This document shows positions 43,382 to 52,492 of a DNA stretch of 64,000 bases, piece after piece (positions within the stretch are counted from its first letter, which is position 1; every line of letters begins with the position of its first letter). The notes under the pieces are model-generated. The model saw nothing but the letters and a program-made list of their open reading frames with translations. It was not told the origin of the DNA and did not search any database. The DNA is taken from positions 7,470 through 71,469 of the forward strand of contig JBPOIC010000024.1 in NCBI GenBank assembly GCA_052034865.1. The letters are read 5' to 3'. A program made the translations under genes and the position numbers. The stretch comes from JBPOIC01 sp052034865 (GTDB taxonomy: Bacteria > UBA10199 > JADFYH01).

Positions 43382-44523
43382 CCCGCATGCAAAAGGAATT
43401 CAAATGGAGTCAATCGGCAGCTCCCCGCGAAATGGCCCTGGGACTCGGTGTCGTTGTATTCCTGTCGATTTTTATTATTCAACAGCTCATCTTGCCTTTG
43501 ATGGATGAGAGAAAATCCGTTCGTGGATCGGTTGAAACCAAGAGCGTCGAACTGGCTGCTTACAAAAAATTTCTAAACAAAAGCAGCAATGCATCCAATG
43601 CTCCAAAGGTAATTGGTGGATCAGCCCTGACACAGATTCATGACAAGGTCAGAGATTCTTTTGAGAATACCAATCTTGCTCCGGATGTTGTCGTCTCGGA
43701 CATGCTGAGCGCCCTCACACAGCCCGAATGGGCCAAGTCGGCCTTACTTGGAAAATTTTCTTCAACAGGAGAGAAAAAACAGCTGGGCTTTACGGAGACC
43801 GGGCTCGATTTAAGACTGACGGGGAAATACGATGGTATTGCCGATTATCTCAGCCGTGTGCATCAACTGCCCTATCTACTGAAAGTTGACTCGATCGAGG
43901 TGAAGCCACTGGATAATCCAGAGGCCAATCAGGTCGAGCTTGTCGCGAAGTCGGTTTTATACGTTGGAGAGCCTCAGGCCGTACAGGCTTCGAATGCAGA
44001 ATACTCCCGATCGGATATTGGAATCGATTTGCTCCAGGAGCTCAATGCCTTCCGTCCTGCGCGCACACCTTTTGCCGCTCAGCCTCGGGAAATGGCTGTC
44101 TGGTCTTTGCATGAGCTGAAACTGACAGCCACCATGGCAGGCTCGAGTCGCCCAAGTGCCATCATCAACAACAAACTCTTTGAGCTTGGAGATGAACTGG
44201 CTGATTTCAAAATCATTGAGATCAGGGCCGGAGAAGTAACCCTGCAACGTGGACGTTCCTTCTACCGCCTGCAAATGGCCGAAACTCCGGAAAATACATC
44301 CGAAGAGGATTCTGAATCCCAACCTGCCGAAAGCGCTCCCATCGACACCGCTCGAAATAAAGATCTTCAAAAGGAAATGAATCCAGAGCCTAATGCAGAT
44401 CCTGAACCTTCGATGGAAGAGTCAAAAACAGCCGACAAGGGAGAAGACCAAAAAACTGAAGAAGCCCCGTCCGAAGGTTCTCATGATGACACAGATAAAA
44501 AGGAAGAACTCCCGCCTCCATGA
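43378..44523 (+). CDS. PilO/MshJ-like protein fused to a PilP/MshK-like domain
   Basis: The GTG at 43378 overlaps the PilN-like stop (GTGA). An ATG at 43387 is the alternative. The 381-residue product has a cytoplasmic tip, one membrane helix (about 20-38), and a PilO/MshJ-like periplasmic domain (SVETKSVELAAYKKFL and GKYDGIADYLSRVHQLPYLLKVDSIEV). After a linker comes a PilP/MshK/GspC-like strand module, from WSLHELKLTATMAG to FELGDELADF and EVTLQRGRSFYRLQM. The last 80 residues are acidic and Pro/Glu/Ser-rich, likely disordered. In other systems PilP binds the secretin. No secretin gene follows. Confidence 0.8.
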   Translation: MTRMQKEFKWSQSAAPREMALGLGVVVFLSIFIIQQLILPLMDERKSVRGSVETKSVELAAYKKFLNKSSNASNAPKVIGGSALTQIHDKVRDSFENTNLAPDVVVSDMLSALTQPEWAKSALLGKFSSTGEKKQLGFTETGLDLRLTGKYDGIADYLSRVHQLPYLLKVDSIEVKPLDNPEANQVELVAKSVLYVGEPQAVQASNAEYSRSDIGIDLLQELNAFRPARTPFAAQPREMAVWSLHELKLTATMAGSSRPSAIINNKLFELGDELADFKIIEIRAGEVTLQRGRSFYRLQMAETPENTSEEDSESQPAESAPIDTARNKDLQKEMNPEPNADPEPSMEESKTADKGEDQKTEEAPSEGSHDDTDKKEELPPP

Positions 44524-44580
44524 AAATGAAACAAGAAATCGGAAATAAAGGAAAAAACCAATAACCTGCTGAGGAAAATC

Positions 44581-47259
44581 TTAAAAGAAATATCCAAAGG
44601 TGAAATGGAGACGACCTGAGTTTTCACCCGTCTTGCGATCCAGAATCCAGCCATAATCCAGTCGAATGGGCCCCACCGGAGTAACATAGCGCACACTAAC
44701 GCCCGCCGAATGTCTCAGCGTCGTAGCGTTCACTTCCCAAAGCGATTGAGTCACAGTTCCCGTATCGAGAAAACCTGCCACCTGAAGTCCTCCTAACAGA
44801 CGGACCTGCAATTCAAGATTGTGAATCAAACCAAATTTTCCACCCGAAGGATTGATCGCATCCTGTTCAAACCCGCGCACGCTATCATCACCGCCAGAAA
44901 AAACCAGCTCCTGCGTAGGGATCGCAGGACCGGTCACCTGAAAGATCCAGTCGGTACGCAGGGTGTTGGCCAAAGTTAAAAAACGGAAAGGCGACCACCA
45001 ATGACCGAAGCGCTCACCCACTTTTAAAAAGTTGGAAGTGCGACCCTGAAACTGGGTCCCGAAATCCACTTTTCCCAGGGTGTAAATGCCTGAGCGCGGA
45101 TCGCCATAATTATCGCGGCGATCATAGGTCGCCGAATACTGGAGCTTACCGGTCGTATTATCTCCACTTCCAGGCTTCAAAAGATCAAACCGAGTGTGGC
45201 TTTCCTGAAAATTCGTATTCACGATCTCGTAGCGCATCAACATGGAAAGGCGTGGCGTCAGATCGCGCAGGAGAACGATGGATCCTCCGGCCTGACCGTC
45301 ATGAAAGTAAGGACGCTGCTCGAGTTGTGCAAAGATGTTCGCCAGAAATTGCCAATCACTTCCGAAGAGTCTTGGGTCCGAATAGAGAAATTCTGCACGA
45401 TTCAGCTGCAGGCCTGCAGTCACGCGAAAGTCGAACTTTTTTGCCTTTCCGAGCAGATTGAGGCGGGTGGCATTCACTTTCAGTTTCAGGTTTGTGTCGG
45501 TGTCATAGGAAAGACCAAAATCAACGATTTGATCTTTTTTCTCTTCGACCCGGACAACGACATGGACTTCGCGCTCTTTTCCCTGAAGTCCCAAGGTCTC
45601 CAGCGAGAGCCCATCAAAAATTCCCAAACGGCGCAGGCTCGTCTGACTTTCAATGATTTCTTCGGGATTGAAAGGACTTCCCTCGCGAAAGCGCAGGGCC
45701 TGCAGAATGGCCTGAGGCCTGGTTTTGAGATTTCCAACGAAAAGGATGCGACCCACATGCACCCTGTCGCCTTCAATCACTTCATAGTGAATGCGGATGA
45801 GATGATCGCCGACTTTCTCCAGCGTGGTTTTGGCCTCGGCATAAGGGTAGCCATGATTGGCATAGAAAACGAGAAGGGCACGAACATCTTCTTCGAGCTG
45901 ACGCGAGGAAAAAGCAGAAGAGGATTTCAACTTCAGAACACGCTCGATTTGCGAAGGTTTGAAAACACGAAGTCCTTTAAAATCGATGTTATCGATAAGG
46001 GTTTGGTCTCCTTCGTGGATTAGAATTTCAATGAGATATTTGTCGAGAGTGGTATTCAGATGACGCTTCCAGTCTTCTACCTTCGCCGCCAAAAATCCAT
46101 GTTGCTGATAAAAAGATTCTATTGAGCTCAAATCCTGCGTGAAAATTTCTTTGAGAAAAATTCCTTTCTGGCTCAGCGAGTGTTCCTGCGTGAGCATCTG
46201 TTTTTTGAGCGCCCTGTCAGACAGTGCGGAATTTCCTTCAAAATCAATCGAACGGATGACACGGCGAGGACCTTCTTCAATCGTAAACGTCACCTCGCTG
46301 CCCTGTGCTGGAAGCGGTTTTTTCTCAACGCTTACTTTTGTCTCTTCGTAACCCAAACTTCGGTAATGGGCGATGAGCTGGTTGCGGGAATTCTCCAGCT
46401 CAAATTCGTCGGCCTCACCCGATTCGACGAGACTCAATATTTTGCGAAGATGATCGGCCTGTTGATGGGCATTACCCACAAAATGAATCTCGATCTTTTT
46501 TCCTTCGCGAATGCTTAAGGTGAATGAAACTCCCCGCTTGACCGAATCAAACTTCAGATTCTCAATGCGAACACGGGCATGATAATAGCCCTGATTAAAA
46601 TAAAGCTTCTGGATATCCTGAAGATCTTTTTTAAGATGGTTGGGGCTATAATCAAACAAACGTCCAATCTTGTTGGTAATCCGGCTATCCTTAAAAACCG
46701 TATTTCCTTTCACGGCTATTCTGTCGATGCGATAGCCGCGTCCTTTTTCGATTCTGATTTTGAGCGTAATCGTTCGCTGGCCTTCATTTTTTTCTGTTTC
46801 AATCAAGACGAAGGTGTTGGGATAACCTTCATTTTCATAAAAAGTAATCAGACGATCGATCTGCTCGGGAATTCGATCTGCCTCAAACACATCCCCCGGA
46901 AAAAAAAAGATCGCACGCCGGATTTTGCGCTCAAGGATCGGATAGTTTCCCGAAATTTCGATATCCTTGATGAGGTAGGCATCTTCGAGCTGAAAGGTGA
47001 GATCCACCTGATCGTCTTCGTGTCTCACCAGGGCTTCAACCTTATGAAAAATGCCCCACTTGCGAAGATCATTGATGGCATTCTCCAGGCGCGAAAGTGT
47101 GAACTCCTCCCCCGGCTTCATTCTGACGACGGCCGCGATCTCTTCCTGTTTTTCAGTTTGCTGATTTTCGATGGTAATGGAGCGAAGGGTTTCAGCCCCG
47201 GCAGGGACGGCCGTCCAGAAAAGGATCAAATACAGGAGGATGGAAAATGGAAAGCGCAT
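44581..47259 (-). CDS. Omp85-family outer-membrane protein with seven POTRA-like domains (TamA/BamA-like)
   Basis: The 892-residue product has a signal peptide (residues 1-22) and a run of POTRA-like domains I read at about 23-92, 94-173, 175-252, 253-330, 331-416, 417-497 and 498-573, judged from repeating strand-helix-helix-strand units ending in a Glu-Gly/Glu-Lys turn. A 16-strand-type barrel follows (from about 578), with the conserved VRGFEQD near the lid loop and the C-terminal signal HFTFGYFF. BamA has five POTRAs and E. coli TamA three. The TamB-like gene lies directly upstream, 38 bp away, which favours the TamA role. A BamA role cannot be excluded. Confidence 0.88.
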   Translation of the reverse strand: MRFPFSILLYLILFWTAVPAGAETLRSITIENQQTEKQEEIAAVVRMKPGEEFTLSRLENAINDLRKWGIFHKVEALVRHEDDQVDLTFQLEDAYLIKDIEISGNYPILERKIRRAIFFFPGDVFEADRIPEQIDRLITFYENEGYPNTFVLIETEKNEGQRTITLKIRIEKGRGYRIDRIAVKGNTVFKDSRITNKIGRLFDYSPNHLKKDLQDIQKLYFNQGYYHARVRIENLKFDSVKRGVSFTLSIREGKKIEIHFVGNAHQQADHLRKILSLVESGEADEFELENSRNQLIAHYRSLGYEETKVSVEKKPLPAQGSEVTFTIEEGPRRVIRSIDFEGNSALSDRALKKQMLTQEHSLSQKGIFLKEIFTQDLSSIESFYQQHGFLAAKVEDWKRHLNTTLDKYLIEILIHEGDQTLIDNIDFKGLRVFKPSQIERVLKLKSSSAFSSRQLEEDVRALLVFYANHGYPYAEAKTTLEKVGDHLIRIHYEVIEGDRVHVGRILFVGNLKTRPQAILQALRFREGSPFNPEEIIESQTSLRRLGIFDGLSLETLGLQGKEREVHVVVRVEEKKDQIVDFGLSYDTDTNLKLKVNATRLNLLGKAKKFDFRVTAGLQLNRAEFLYSDPRLFGSDWQFLANIFAQLEQRPYFHDGQAGGSIVLLRDLTPRLSMLMRYEIVNTNFQESHTRFDLLKPGSGDNTTGKLQYSATYDRRDNYGDPRSGIYTLGKVDFGTQFQGRTSNFLKVGERFGHWWSPFRFLTLANTLRTDWIFQVTGPAIPTQELVFSGGDDSVRGFEQDAINPSGGKFGLIHNLELQVRLLGGLQVAGFLDTGTVTQSLWEVNATTLRHSAGVSVRYVTPVGPIRLDYGWILDRKTGENSGRLHFTFGYFF

Positions 47260-47297
47260 GAAGAAAAAGATCCCTCACAATGATTTTTTAATAAATC

Positions 47298-50200
47298 TCA
47301 ATAGCTCTTGAACCGGAAGGTCAAGTCCAGACGGTATCGCCCGTTTGAGCTACGGGCCGCCTTAAAAAGCAGATCATCGAAAAGCAGATATTCCGCCTGC
47401 ACGCTACGCACCGATTCGTCGATGGAAAGATCCGTTCTGAATTCCAGCGAAAGACGTTCGGTGATTTTCTTTCCGACAACCAGTGACGTAAGACTTTTGG
47501 AGTCCGGATCCGAAGCCTCCAGACGAAACACATCGAGATGGGTAAAGCCGGTGACCGGGCCTTCAAAAACGCTGGTAAACTGACTGGCCAGAACGGAACT
47601 TGCGATATTGGCTCCTGAAATCTGTCGGCTTTCTTCAGGCAAGGCGCCGGTTAATAGCAAAGCCAAAACCTCCCTTTTTTCAAGCGGGGGATTGGAGTTA
47701 AACGAAAGCTGTAGATTGTCAGTAAATCCTGTTACATGGGCATTCACCTGAATGTCTTCCGTTAGCCTTTCAAAAAGCTTCTCCCCAGCCACATCAATAT
47801 AAGGCCCCCCCCTGGCGGGATCCCGAAAATCGACATAACCTTTTGCATTTTCAAAGTTGATCTTGAAATAATGGATTTTCCCATCCAGCACTTCAATGGC
47901 TCCCTGAAAGGCCGGCTTTTCCTTGGTGCCGGTCACATGAAGATCACTTTTTAAATAAAGCTCTGCGATGTTGTTTTTCACCATCAATTCGCCAGGGCTT
48001 TGAATTCTTAAATCCAGACGCATATGGCTCAGAAAATTTCCCCGATCGATGGAAGGGACGGCTGGCGCCGGAGTAATCAGGTAATCCCGAATTTCAAAAT
48101 TTTTTGTGTAACGTCCTTCGGTGATATCGACATTGCCAGCAAGCAAAAGATTCGGGTCTTCACCCGTAAGCGCGAGTTTTCCGGAAAGATACATTTTATA
48201 GATTCCGGGTTCCGCATAGCTTATTTCTTTCATCTCGATCTTCAGATCCGATTTTTTAAGTGTGAAATGATCGTGCCAAACCGCTCCGGAAATAATCAGA
48301 TCACCATCGGAAATACTTCCCTGCAGACGATTGGATGAAATTTTCTGCTGATCCAGAATAAGATTTCCTCTGAGATTTTCAATCGTATTTGGAAACGCGC
48401 GCAACCTCAGGGCATTGCCCTCAAATCGAATTTGTCCGGTAATGGTAGGATCTTCATATTTGCCCTGGACTCGCAAATCGAGGGAGGCCGGGCCTTCAGC
48501 ATTTAAAAAATAGGCTTTCCATTCCTCGAGCAACGCCAGATCGACTCGGCCCAGAACTTTTAGATCCATGGGCTTTTCAGAGGCATAACTTCCCTGAATT
48601 CTAAAACTCTCACCGTTCAGCTTTAGGCTGACCTGATCAAAATGATAAGCCCCCTGGGCATAGTGAATTTTTAAGGCACCGCTCTCTGACAATTCTCCCT
48701 CGCCGACCAGCATCTTCAGACGACTGATCGCAAAATCCATCTTGGAGGCCTCGAAATTTCCGATGATGATGTCTCCGGATCCTTCTGCATCCAGAAAACC
48801 TTCCATGGGAGGATATTCCAGAACCGCGAGCAGGGGCTGAGTCGAGCAGTGACGACAGCGGGCTTTTCCACGAAAAACATTTTTCTGGGCGTAGCGATAA
48901 CTCCCTTCGACTTCCATCCCTTCGATCGGCGCGCCTTTCATATCCATCCCGTTCTCATCCACCCGAAAGACGGGGCCCTGATGGATTTTTTGCACCTCCA
49001 TGCCAGGAGGATGGAAAAAAATAGTGGGAATCTGAAAAACGTTATTGAGCAAACTTCCTTCTCCACTCACCTCACCAAAACGAAAGGAAAAAAATCGAAA
49101 ATCATCTACATGGGCTTTGATCTTTCCGGAGTTTGTTTTTTGAAAGGATTCCATCTCGAAGCTGCCATCTATCTTTCCCTTCGCATCCGGATTTTCCAGA
49201 AGAACCCCGACATCCAGCTTGTTAAAAACCGTGTTAAGCTTTGCCCGACGTGTTTCCTTTTTAAAGATATCCGTCACCCGAATATCGGCGGAACCTGTGA
49301 ATTCTGAACCTGTTGAAGGATGTCCGAGGTATTGCATCTGACCGTTTTTGATATCGAACACGCCGGTCATTTCGCCAAATCTTAGAAATTTATAACCGGT
49401 TTTTTTGGCCAATCCCTCAAAATGAAAATCAGGACTCTTCAAAGGGCCTTTGATCGTACCGGTAAAATCAACCAATCCGTAGATTTCCAGTGTCGAGATC
49501 ATTGCCATCAAGGTTCTTAAATCAAAACCATTTCCTGAAAAGCGGGTGTCAATCGCCATGTCTTTTAAATCGACATAGCCCTGCCCCGTTGTCTGACCTT
49601 TGTCATTTTTGAGAAAAAATTGATCGAGGTGAATTCTTCCCTGATGAATCTTTGAAACAAGATTCACGGTATGGTTGGGGACCTCCGTGTTCGCCACATT
49701 CCCCACGCTACGTCCATGAAACTCCGCCTTTCCTTCCATCTCGGAAAAAGTAAAACCGCTAATCTCAAAAGGAAGATTGAATTCCATCTTTTCAAATGCG
49801 CGTCCGATTTTTGGCCCCGCCACCGGAATTTCATTCGGATCAATCAACCCAACGCTGGAAAGCTCTCCTTTTGCTTCCTGACCAAAAGGAGCGACCTTTA
49901 ACTTTAAATGCAATGCGCTCTTTCCTAATGAAAAAGTGAAATCCTTTAAATCGATCGCATCTTCTTCGAGAAGAGCTTCGGTGGAAATTTTTGGAAGCGA
50001 CCAGGTGGCAATCTGGATATTTTCGACCGTAAGCATCCCCGTCGCTTCTTTGAATACGAGCTGCGAAAGGGCATTGGGCAGGGCAAAATTTCCGTCGTAG
50101 CGAACCCGATCGACATGCACCGGACGATTCAGGATTTCACCCTCAATGGGAGAAATTTCCAGGCTGAGCGTGTCTTTTCCAAAAATTCGTGGCCAATAGC

Positions 50201-50714
50201 TGAGTTTTATTTCGGGAGTCTGGAAGGATCCGTTTTTCAGCTGAAAAGAGAGATTATTGATTTCACCCTTTTCAATGGCCAGTCGCTGGGCAATCTGCCG
50301 AAGAACCTTGGCCACTTTGGATGGACCTTTTTTCGGGGGAAGTTTGGAAAGATCGATCTGAACATTTTCGATTTTCAGATCTTTAATCATCGCACGCATT
50401 CGAATGAGCGAGCTTAATTTCAAACCCGCATCGATTCTGTCGACCTGAATTGTCTGCTGCCCTTGAGGAGAGGTATAGCGAAGACCTTCGATATGAAGGG
50501 TTCCCCGCAGAAGCTGGAGATCGAGTCGATCCCAGTTCAGATCGCCAGGAATGAAGGAGATCAATCGTCCCCATGTCCATCGAAAACCAAGTTCGGTGTG
50601 GAGGCTTAAATAAAATCCTCCCAGAAAGGCACCCAACAGGGACAAAAGAATGAAATAGGTCCGCAGCCGTCTTCTTCTTAAACTGATCGGGGGTTTCTTG
50701 TTTTTTGGTTTCAC
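47298..50714 (-). CDS. tamB: TamB-like (DUF490) translocation and assembly protein
   Basis: TamB proteins span the periplasm and help insert outer-membrane proteins or move phospholipids. The 1138-residue product has an N-terminal anchor helix (about residues 20-38) and AsmA/TamB-like beta-taco repeats along its length. The C-terminal DUF490 domain carries the family marks AYLKSDLHVTGTKEKPAFQGAIEVLDGKIHY in outline (HVTGTKEKPAFQG, GKIHYFKINFENAKGYVDF), the REVLALLLTGALPEE block and a final RYRLDLTFRFKSY strand ending in aromatic residues. It is somewhat shorter than E. coli TamB. It is followed 38 bp later by the Omp85 gene, as tamA/tamB pairs often are. Confidence 0.92.
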   Translation of the reverse strand: MKPKNKKPPISLRRRRLRTYFILLSLLGAFLGGFYLSLHTELGFRWTWGRLISFIPGDLNWDRLDLQLLRGTLHIEGLRYTSPQGQQTIQVDRIDAGLKLSSLIRMRAMIKDLKIENVQIDLSKLPPKKGPSKVAKVLRQIAQRLAIEKGEINNLSFQLKNGSFQTPEIKLSYWPRIFGKDTLSLEISPIEGEILNRPVHVDRVRYDGNFALPNALSQLVFKEATGMLTVENIQIATWSLPKISTEALLEEDAIDLKDFTFSLGKSALHLKLKVAPFGQEAKGELSSVGLIDPNEIPVAGPKIGRAFEKMEFNLPFEISGFTFSEMEGKAEFHGRSVGNVANTEVPNHTVNLVSKIHQGRIHLDQFFLKNDKGQTTGQGYVDLKDMAIDTRFSGNGFDLRTLMAMISTLEIYGLVDFTGTIKGPLKSPDFHFEGLAKKTGYKFLRFGEMTGVFDIKNGQMQYLGHPSTGSEFTGSADIRVTDIFKKETRRAKLNTVFNKLDVGVLLENPDAKGKIDGSFEMESFQKTNSGKIKAHVDDFRFFSFRFGEVSGEGSLLNNVFQIPTIFFHPPGMEVQKIHQGPVFRVDENGMDMKGAPIEGMEVEGSYRYAQKNVFRGKARCRHCSTQPLLAVLEYPPMEGFLDAEGSGDIIIGNFEASKMDFAISRLKMLVGEGELSESGALKIHYAQGAYHFDQVSLKLNGESFRIQGSYASEKPMDLKVLGRVDLALLEEWKAYFLNAEGPASLDLRVQGKYEDPTITGQIRFEGNALRLRAFPNTIENLRGNLILDQQKISSNRLQGSISDGDLIISGAVWHDHFTLKKSDLKIEMKEISYAEPGIYKMYLSGKLALTGEDPNLLLAGNVDITEGRYTKNFEIRDYLITPAPAVPSIDRGNFLSHMRLDLRIQSPGELMVKNNIAELYLKSDLHVTGTKEKPAFQGAIEVLDGKIHYFKINFENAKGYVDFRDPARGGPYIDVAGEKLFERLTEDIQVNAHVTGFTDNLQLSFNSNPPLEKREVLALLLTGALPEESRQISGANIASSVLASQFTSVFEGPVTGFTHLDVFRLEASDPDSKSLTSLVVGKKITERLSLEFRTDLSIDESVRSVQAEYLLFDDLLFKAARSSNGRYRLDLTFRFKSY

Positions 50715-50763
50715 AAGTTGGATTCCAGGACAGGCTATTCAGGAAGAAAGTGATTTGAAAGCA

Positions 50764-50790
50764 GTAGGGCGGATTGCGATACGCCCCTAC
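50764..50790. repeat. Imperfect palindrome of the GTAGGGG family
   Basis: GTAGGGCG and CGCCCCTAC flank a short GATTGCGATA centre, with one bulged base. It lies between tamB and mpl. The same ends (GTAGGG ... CCCTAC) occur at 53685, 62573, 63899 and 63934. Confidence 0.55.
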
Positions 50791-50832
50791 AATTAGTCTG
50801 ACTCTTAAGTTTTTCAAAACCGCCACTCATGC

Positions 50833-52278
50833 TTACTCAAGCCGACTTAGAAGACGTTGGTGAATGTTTCCAAACCCTCCATTGCTCATGACCAGCAACA
50901 CATCTCCCACCCCTGCATGAGCCCCCACATATTCTATAATTTCATCAACTGATAGATTCCCGTGCGCCGCACGGCCAGTGGCCTGAATGTCGTTTACGAG
51001 CTCTTCCTCATTTAAAACGGCATCTCCTTTGACCTTCTCCGGCATATGCACATGGGCAAGGAGGATCTCGTCGGCCAGACTTAATGCCTTAGCAAAATCT
51101 TTCTGAAACACCGCACGCCGGCTGGTGTTGGAACGCGGCTCAAAAATCGCCCAGATTTTCTGATTCGGATAACGGTTGCGCATCGCACTAATCGTTTCGG
51201 ATACGGCTGTAGGATGATGGGCAAAATCATCGATCACAGTGATTCCCCGAACGACCCCTCGAATTTCCTGCCGACGTTTTACACCTTTAAAAGAAGAGAT
51301 TGCCTGTTTGATCCTGTCAAGAGGCAACCCCAAACCCAACGTCAAGGCCAAAACCCCCAATGTGTTTTGCAGATTGTGATGACCCGAAAGCGGAGAAAAA
51401 ATTTCGCCGAGATTTTCATGATTAAAAATCAGATCGAAGCGAACCCCGTCGGAGTCAAATCGGATTTTTTCTGGATGAAGAGCACACGCCGAATTCAAAC
51501 CATAGGCGGTGAACCTGCAAGCTGCAAACTTTTGAAGCTCAAGAGTGGAAGGATGATCTCCACAAACATAAAGATGACCTTCGGATGGAATTTTTTCGAC
51601 AAATTTTTGGAAGGACTCTTTTAAATGATTCAGATCACGATAAATATCGGCGTGATCAAATTCGAGACTGGTCACGATAGACTGAAAAGGACGGTAGTGC
51701 CAAAACTTGGGACCCTTATCAAAGAAGGCCGTATCGTACTCATCTCCTTCGATTACAAAATACTTTCCATCTCCCAATCCAAATGAGCTGTTGAAATTAT
51801 TGGGAATCCCTCCCACCAAAAAACTCGGGGACTGATCCAGAGAAAAAAGCACCCATGCCAAGAGCGAAGTCGTCGTCGTTTTTCCGTGTGTTCCTGCGAC
51901 AACGAGACTTAGTTTATCCTCCAAAAAAATTTGAGAAATTGCCTGGGGAAGGGAAAGATAAGGAATTTTTGAATCCAGGAGGGCTTCTACTTCGGGATTG
52001 GTTTTCGAAACGGCATTTCCAACGATTACCAGATCGGGTTTTGGATTTAGATTCTGGGCACTAAACTGAGGAAAAATCTGAATTCCCCACGACTGAAGTT
52101 GGGTGCTCATCGGTGGATAAACATTCTCGTCACTTCCGCTCACCAAAAACCTTTTCGCCTTGAGCATTCCCGCCAGGGTTCCCATGGCAGTCCCGCAAAT
52201 CGCAATCAAATGAATATGACGCACCGGGTAATCGAATTGACGCGCCAGGTCGGGGGTTTTCTCTTGATCTGTCGGCAT
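50833..52278 (-). CDS. mpl: UDP-N-acetylmuramate:L-Ala-gamma-D-Glu-meso-DAP ligase
   Basis: Mpl recycles murein by joining the recovered tripeptide to UDP-MurNAc with ATP. I use the ATG at 52278, since the extra 23 residues in a longer reading lack sense. The 481-residue product has the Mpl start HIHLIAICGTAMGTLAGMLK (distinguishing it from MurC), the P-loop VVAGTHGKTTTTSLLAW, the central FFDKGPKFWHYRPFQSIVTSLEFDHADIY in outline (SLEFDHADI), the Mur-domain GVKRRQEIRG and DDFAHHPTAV, and the C-terminal VMSNGGFGNIHQRLL. It implies a meso-DAP peptidoglycan and an active recycling route. Confidence 0.95.
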   Translation of the reverse strand: MPTDQEKTPDLARQFDYPVRHIHLIAICGTAMGTLAGMLKAKRFLVSGSDENVYPPMSTQLQSWGIQIFPQFSAQNLNPKPDLVIVGNAVSKTNPEVEALLDSKIPYLSLPQAISQIFLEDKLSLVVAGTHGKTTTTSLLAWVLFSLDQSPSFLVGGIPNNFNSSFGLGDGKYFVIEGDEYDTAFFDKGPKFWHYRPFQSIVTSLEFDHADIYRDLNHLKESFQKFVEKIPSEGHLYVCGDHPSTLELQKFAACRFTAYGLNSACALHPEKIRFDSDGVRFDLIFNHENLGEIFSPLSGHHNLQNTLGVLALTLGLGLPLDRIKQAISSFKGVKRRQEIRGVVRGITVIDDFAHHPTAVSETISAMRNRYPNQKIWAIFEPRSNTSRRAVFQKDFAKALSLADEILLAHVHMPEKVKGDAVLNEEELVNDIQATGRAAHGNLSVDEIIEYVGAHAGVGDVLLVMSNGGFGNIHQRLLSRLE

Positions 52279-52439
52279 GGTGAAAGCAATAAGTAGGAAG
52301 GGTAGATTGATGTCAATGCAAAACACTGACAGCACATCTTCACGCACAACAAAACATCACAAACTGCAGAAACAGAGAAAAGCAACTTTCTGGCCATTCG
52401 CGCCGATAATTTTTTTAGGGTCAGGTTTTAAATTCGGTT

Positions 52440-52470
52440 TTGAAAAACAATTTTCAGATCTTCTTATACA
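52440..52470 (+). promoter_or_regulatory. Possible promoter of the DUF4215 gene
   Basis: TTGAAA (52440-52445) and TATACA (52465-52470) are separated by 19 bp. Transcription would start about 16 bp before the ATG, leaving the AGGGAGGAG ribosome site in a very short leader. The match is moderate, with a longer spacer than ideal. Confidence 0.3.
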
Positions 52471-52492
52471 AACCAAATCAAGGGAGGAGAAA

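Noticed and set aside
45196..46023. A 275-codon frame antisense to the Omp85 gene
   Set aside because: It is a shadow of the well-supported Omp85 frame, with no ribosome site or domain.
46579..47283. A 234-codon frame antisense to the POTRA region
   Set aside because: It is fully antisense to clear POTRA domains, and its product looks random.
52277..52492. N-terminal extension of the DUF4215 frame
   Set aside because: The extension overlaps the mpl start and lacks signal-like sense, while the ATG at 52493 has a strong ribosome site and a signal peptide.
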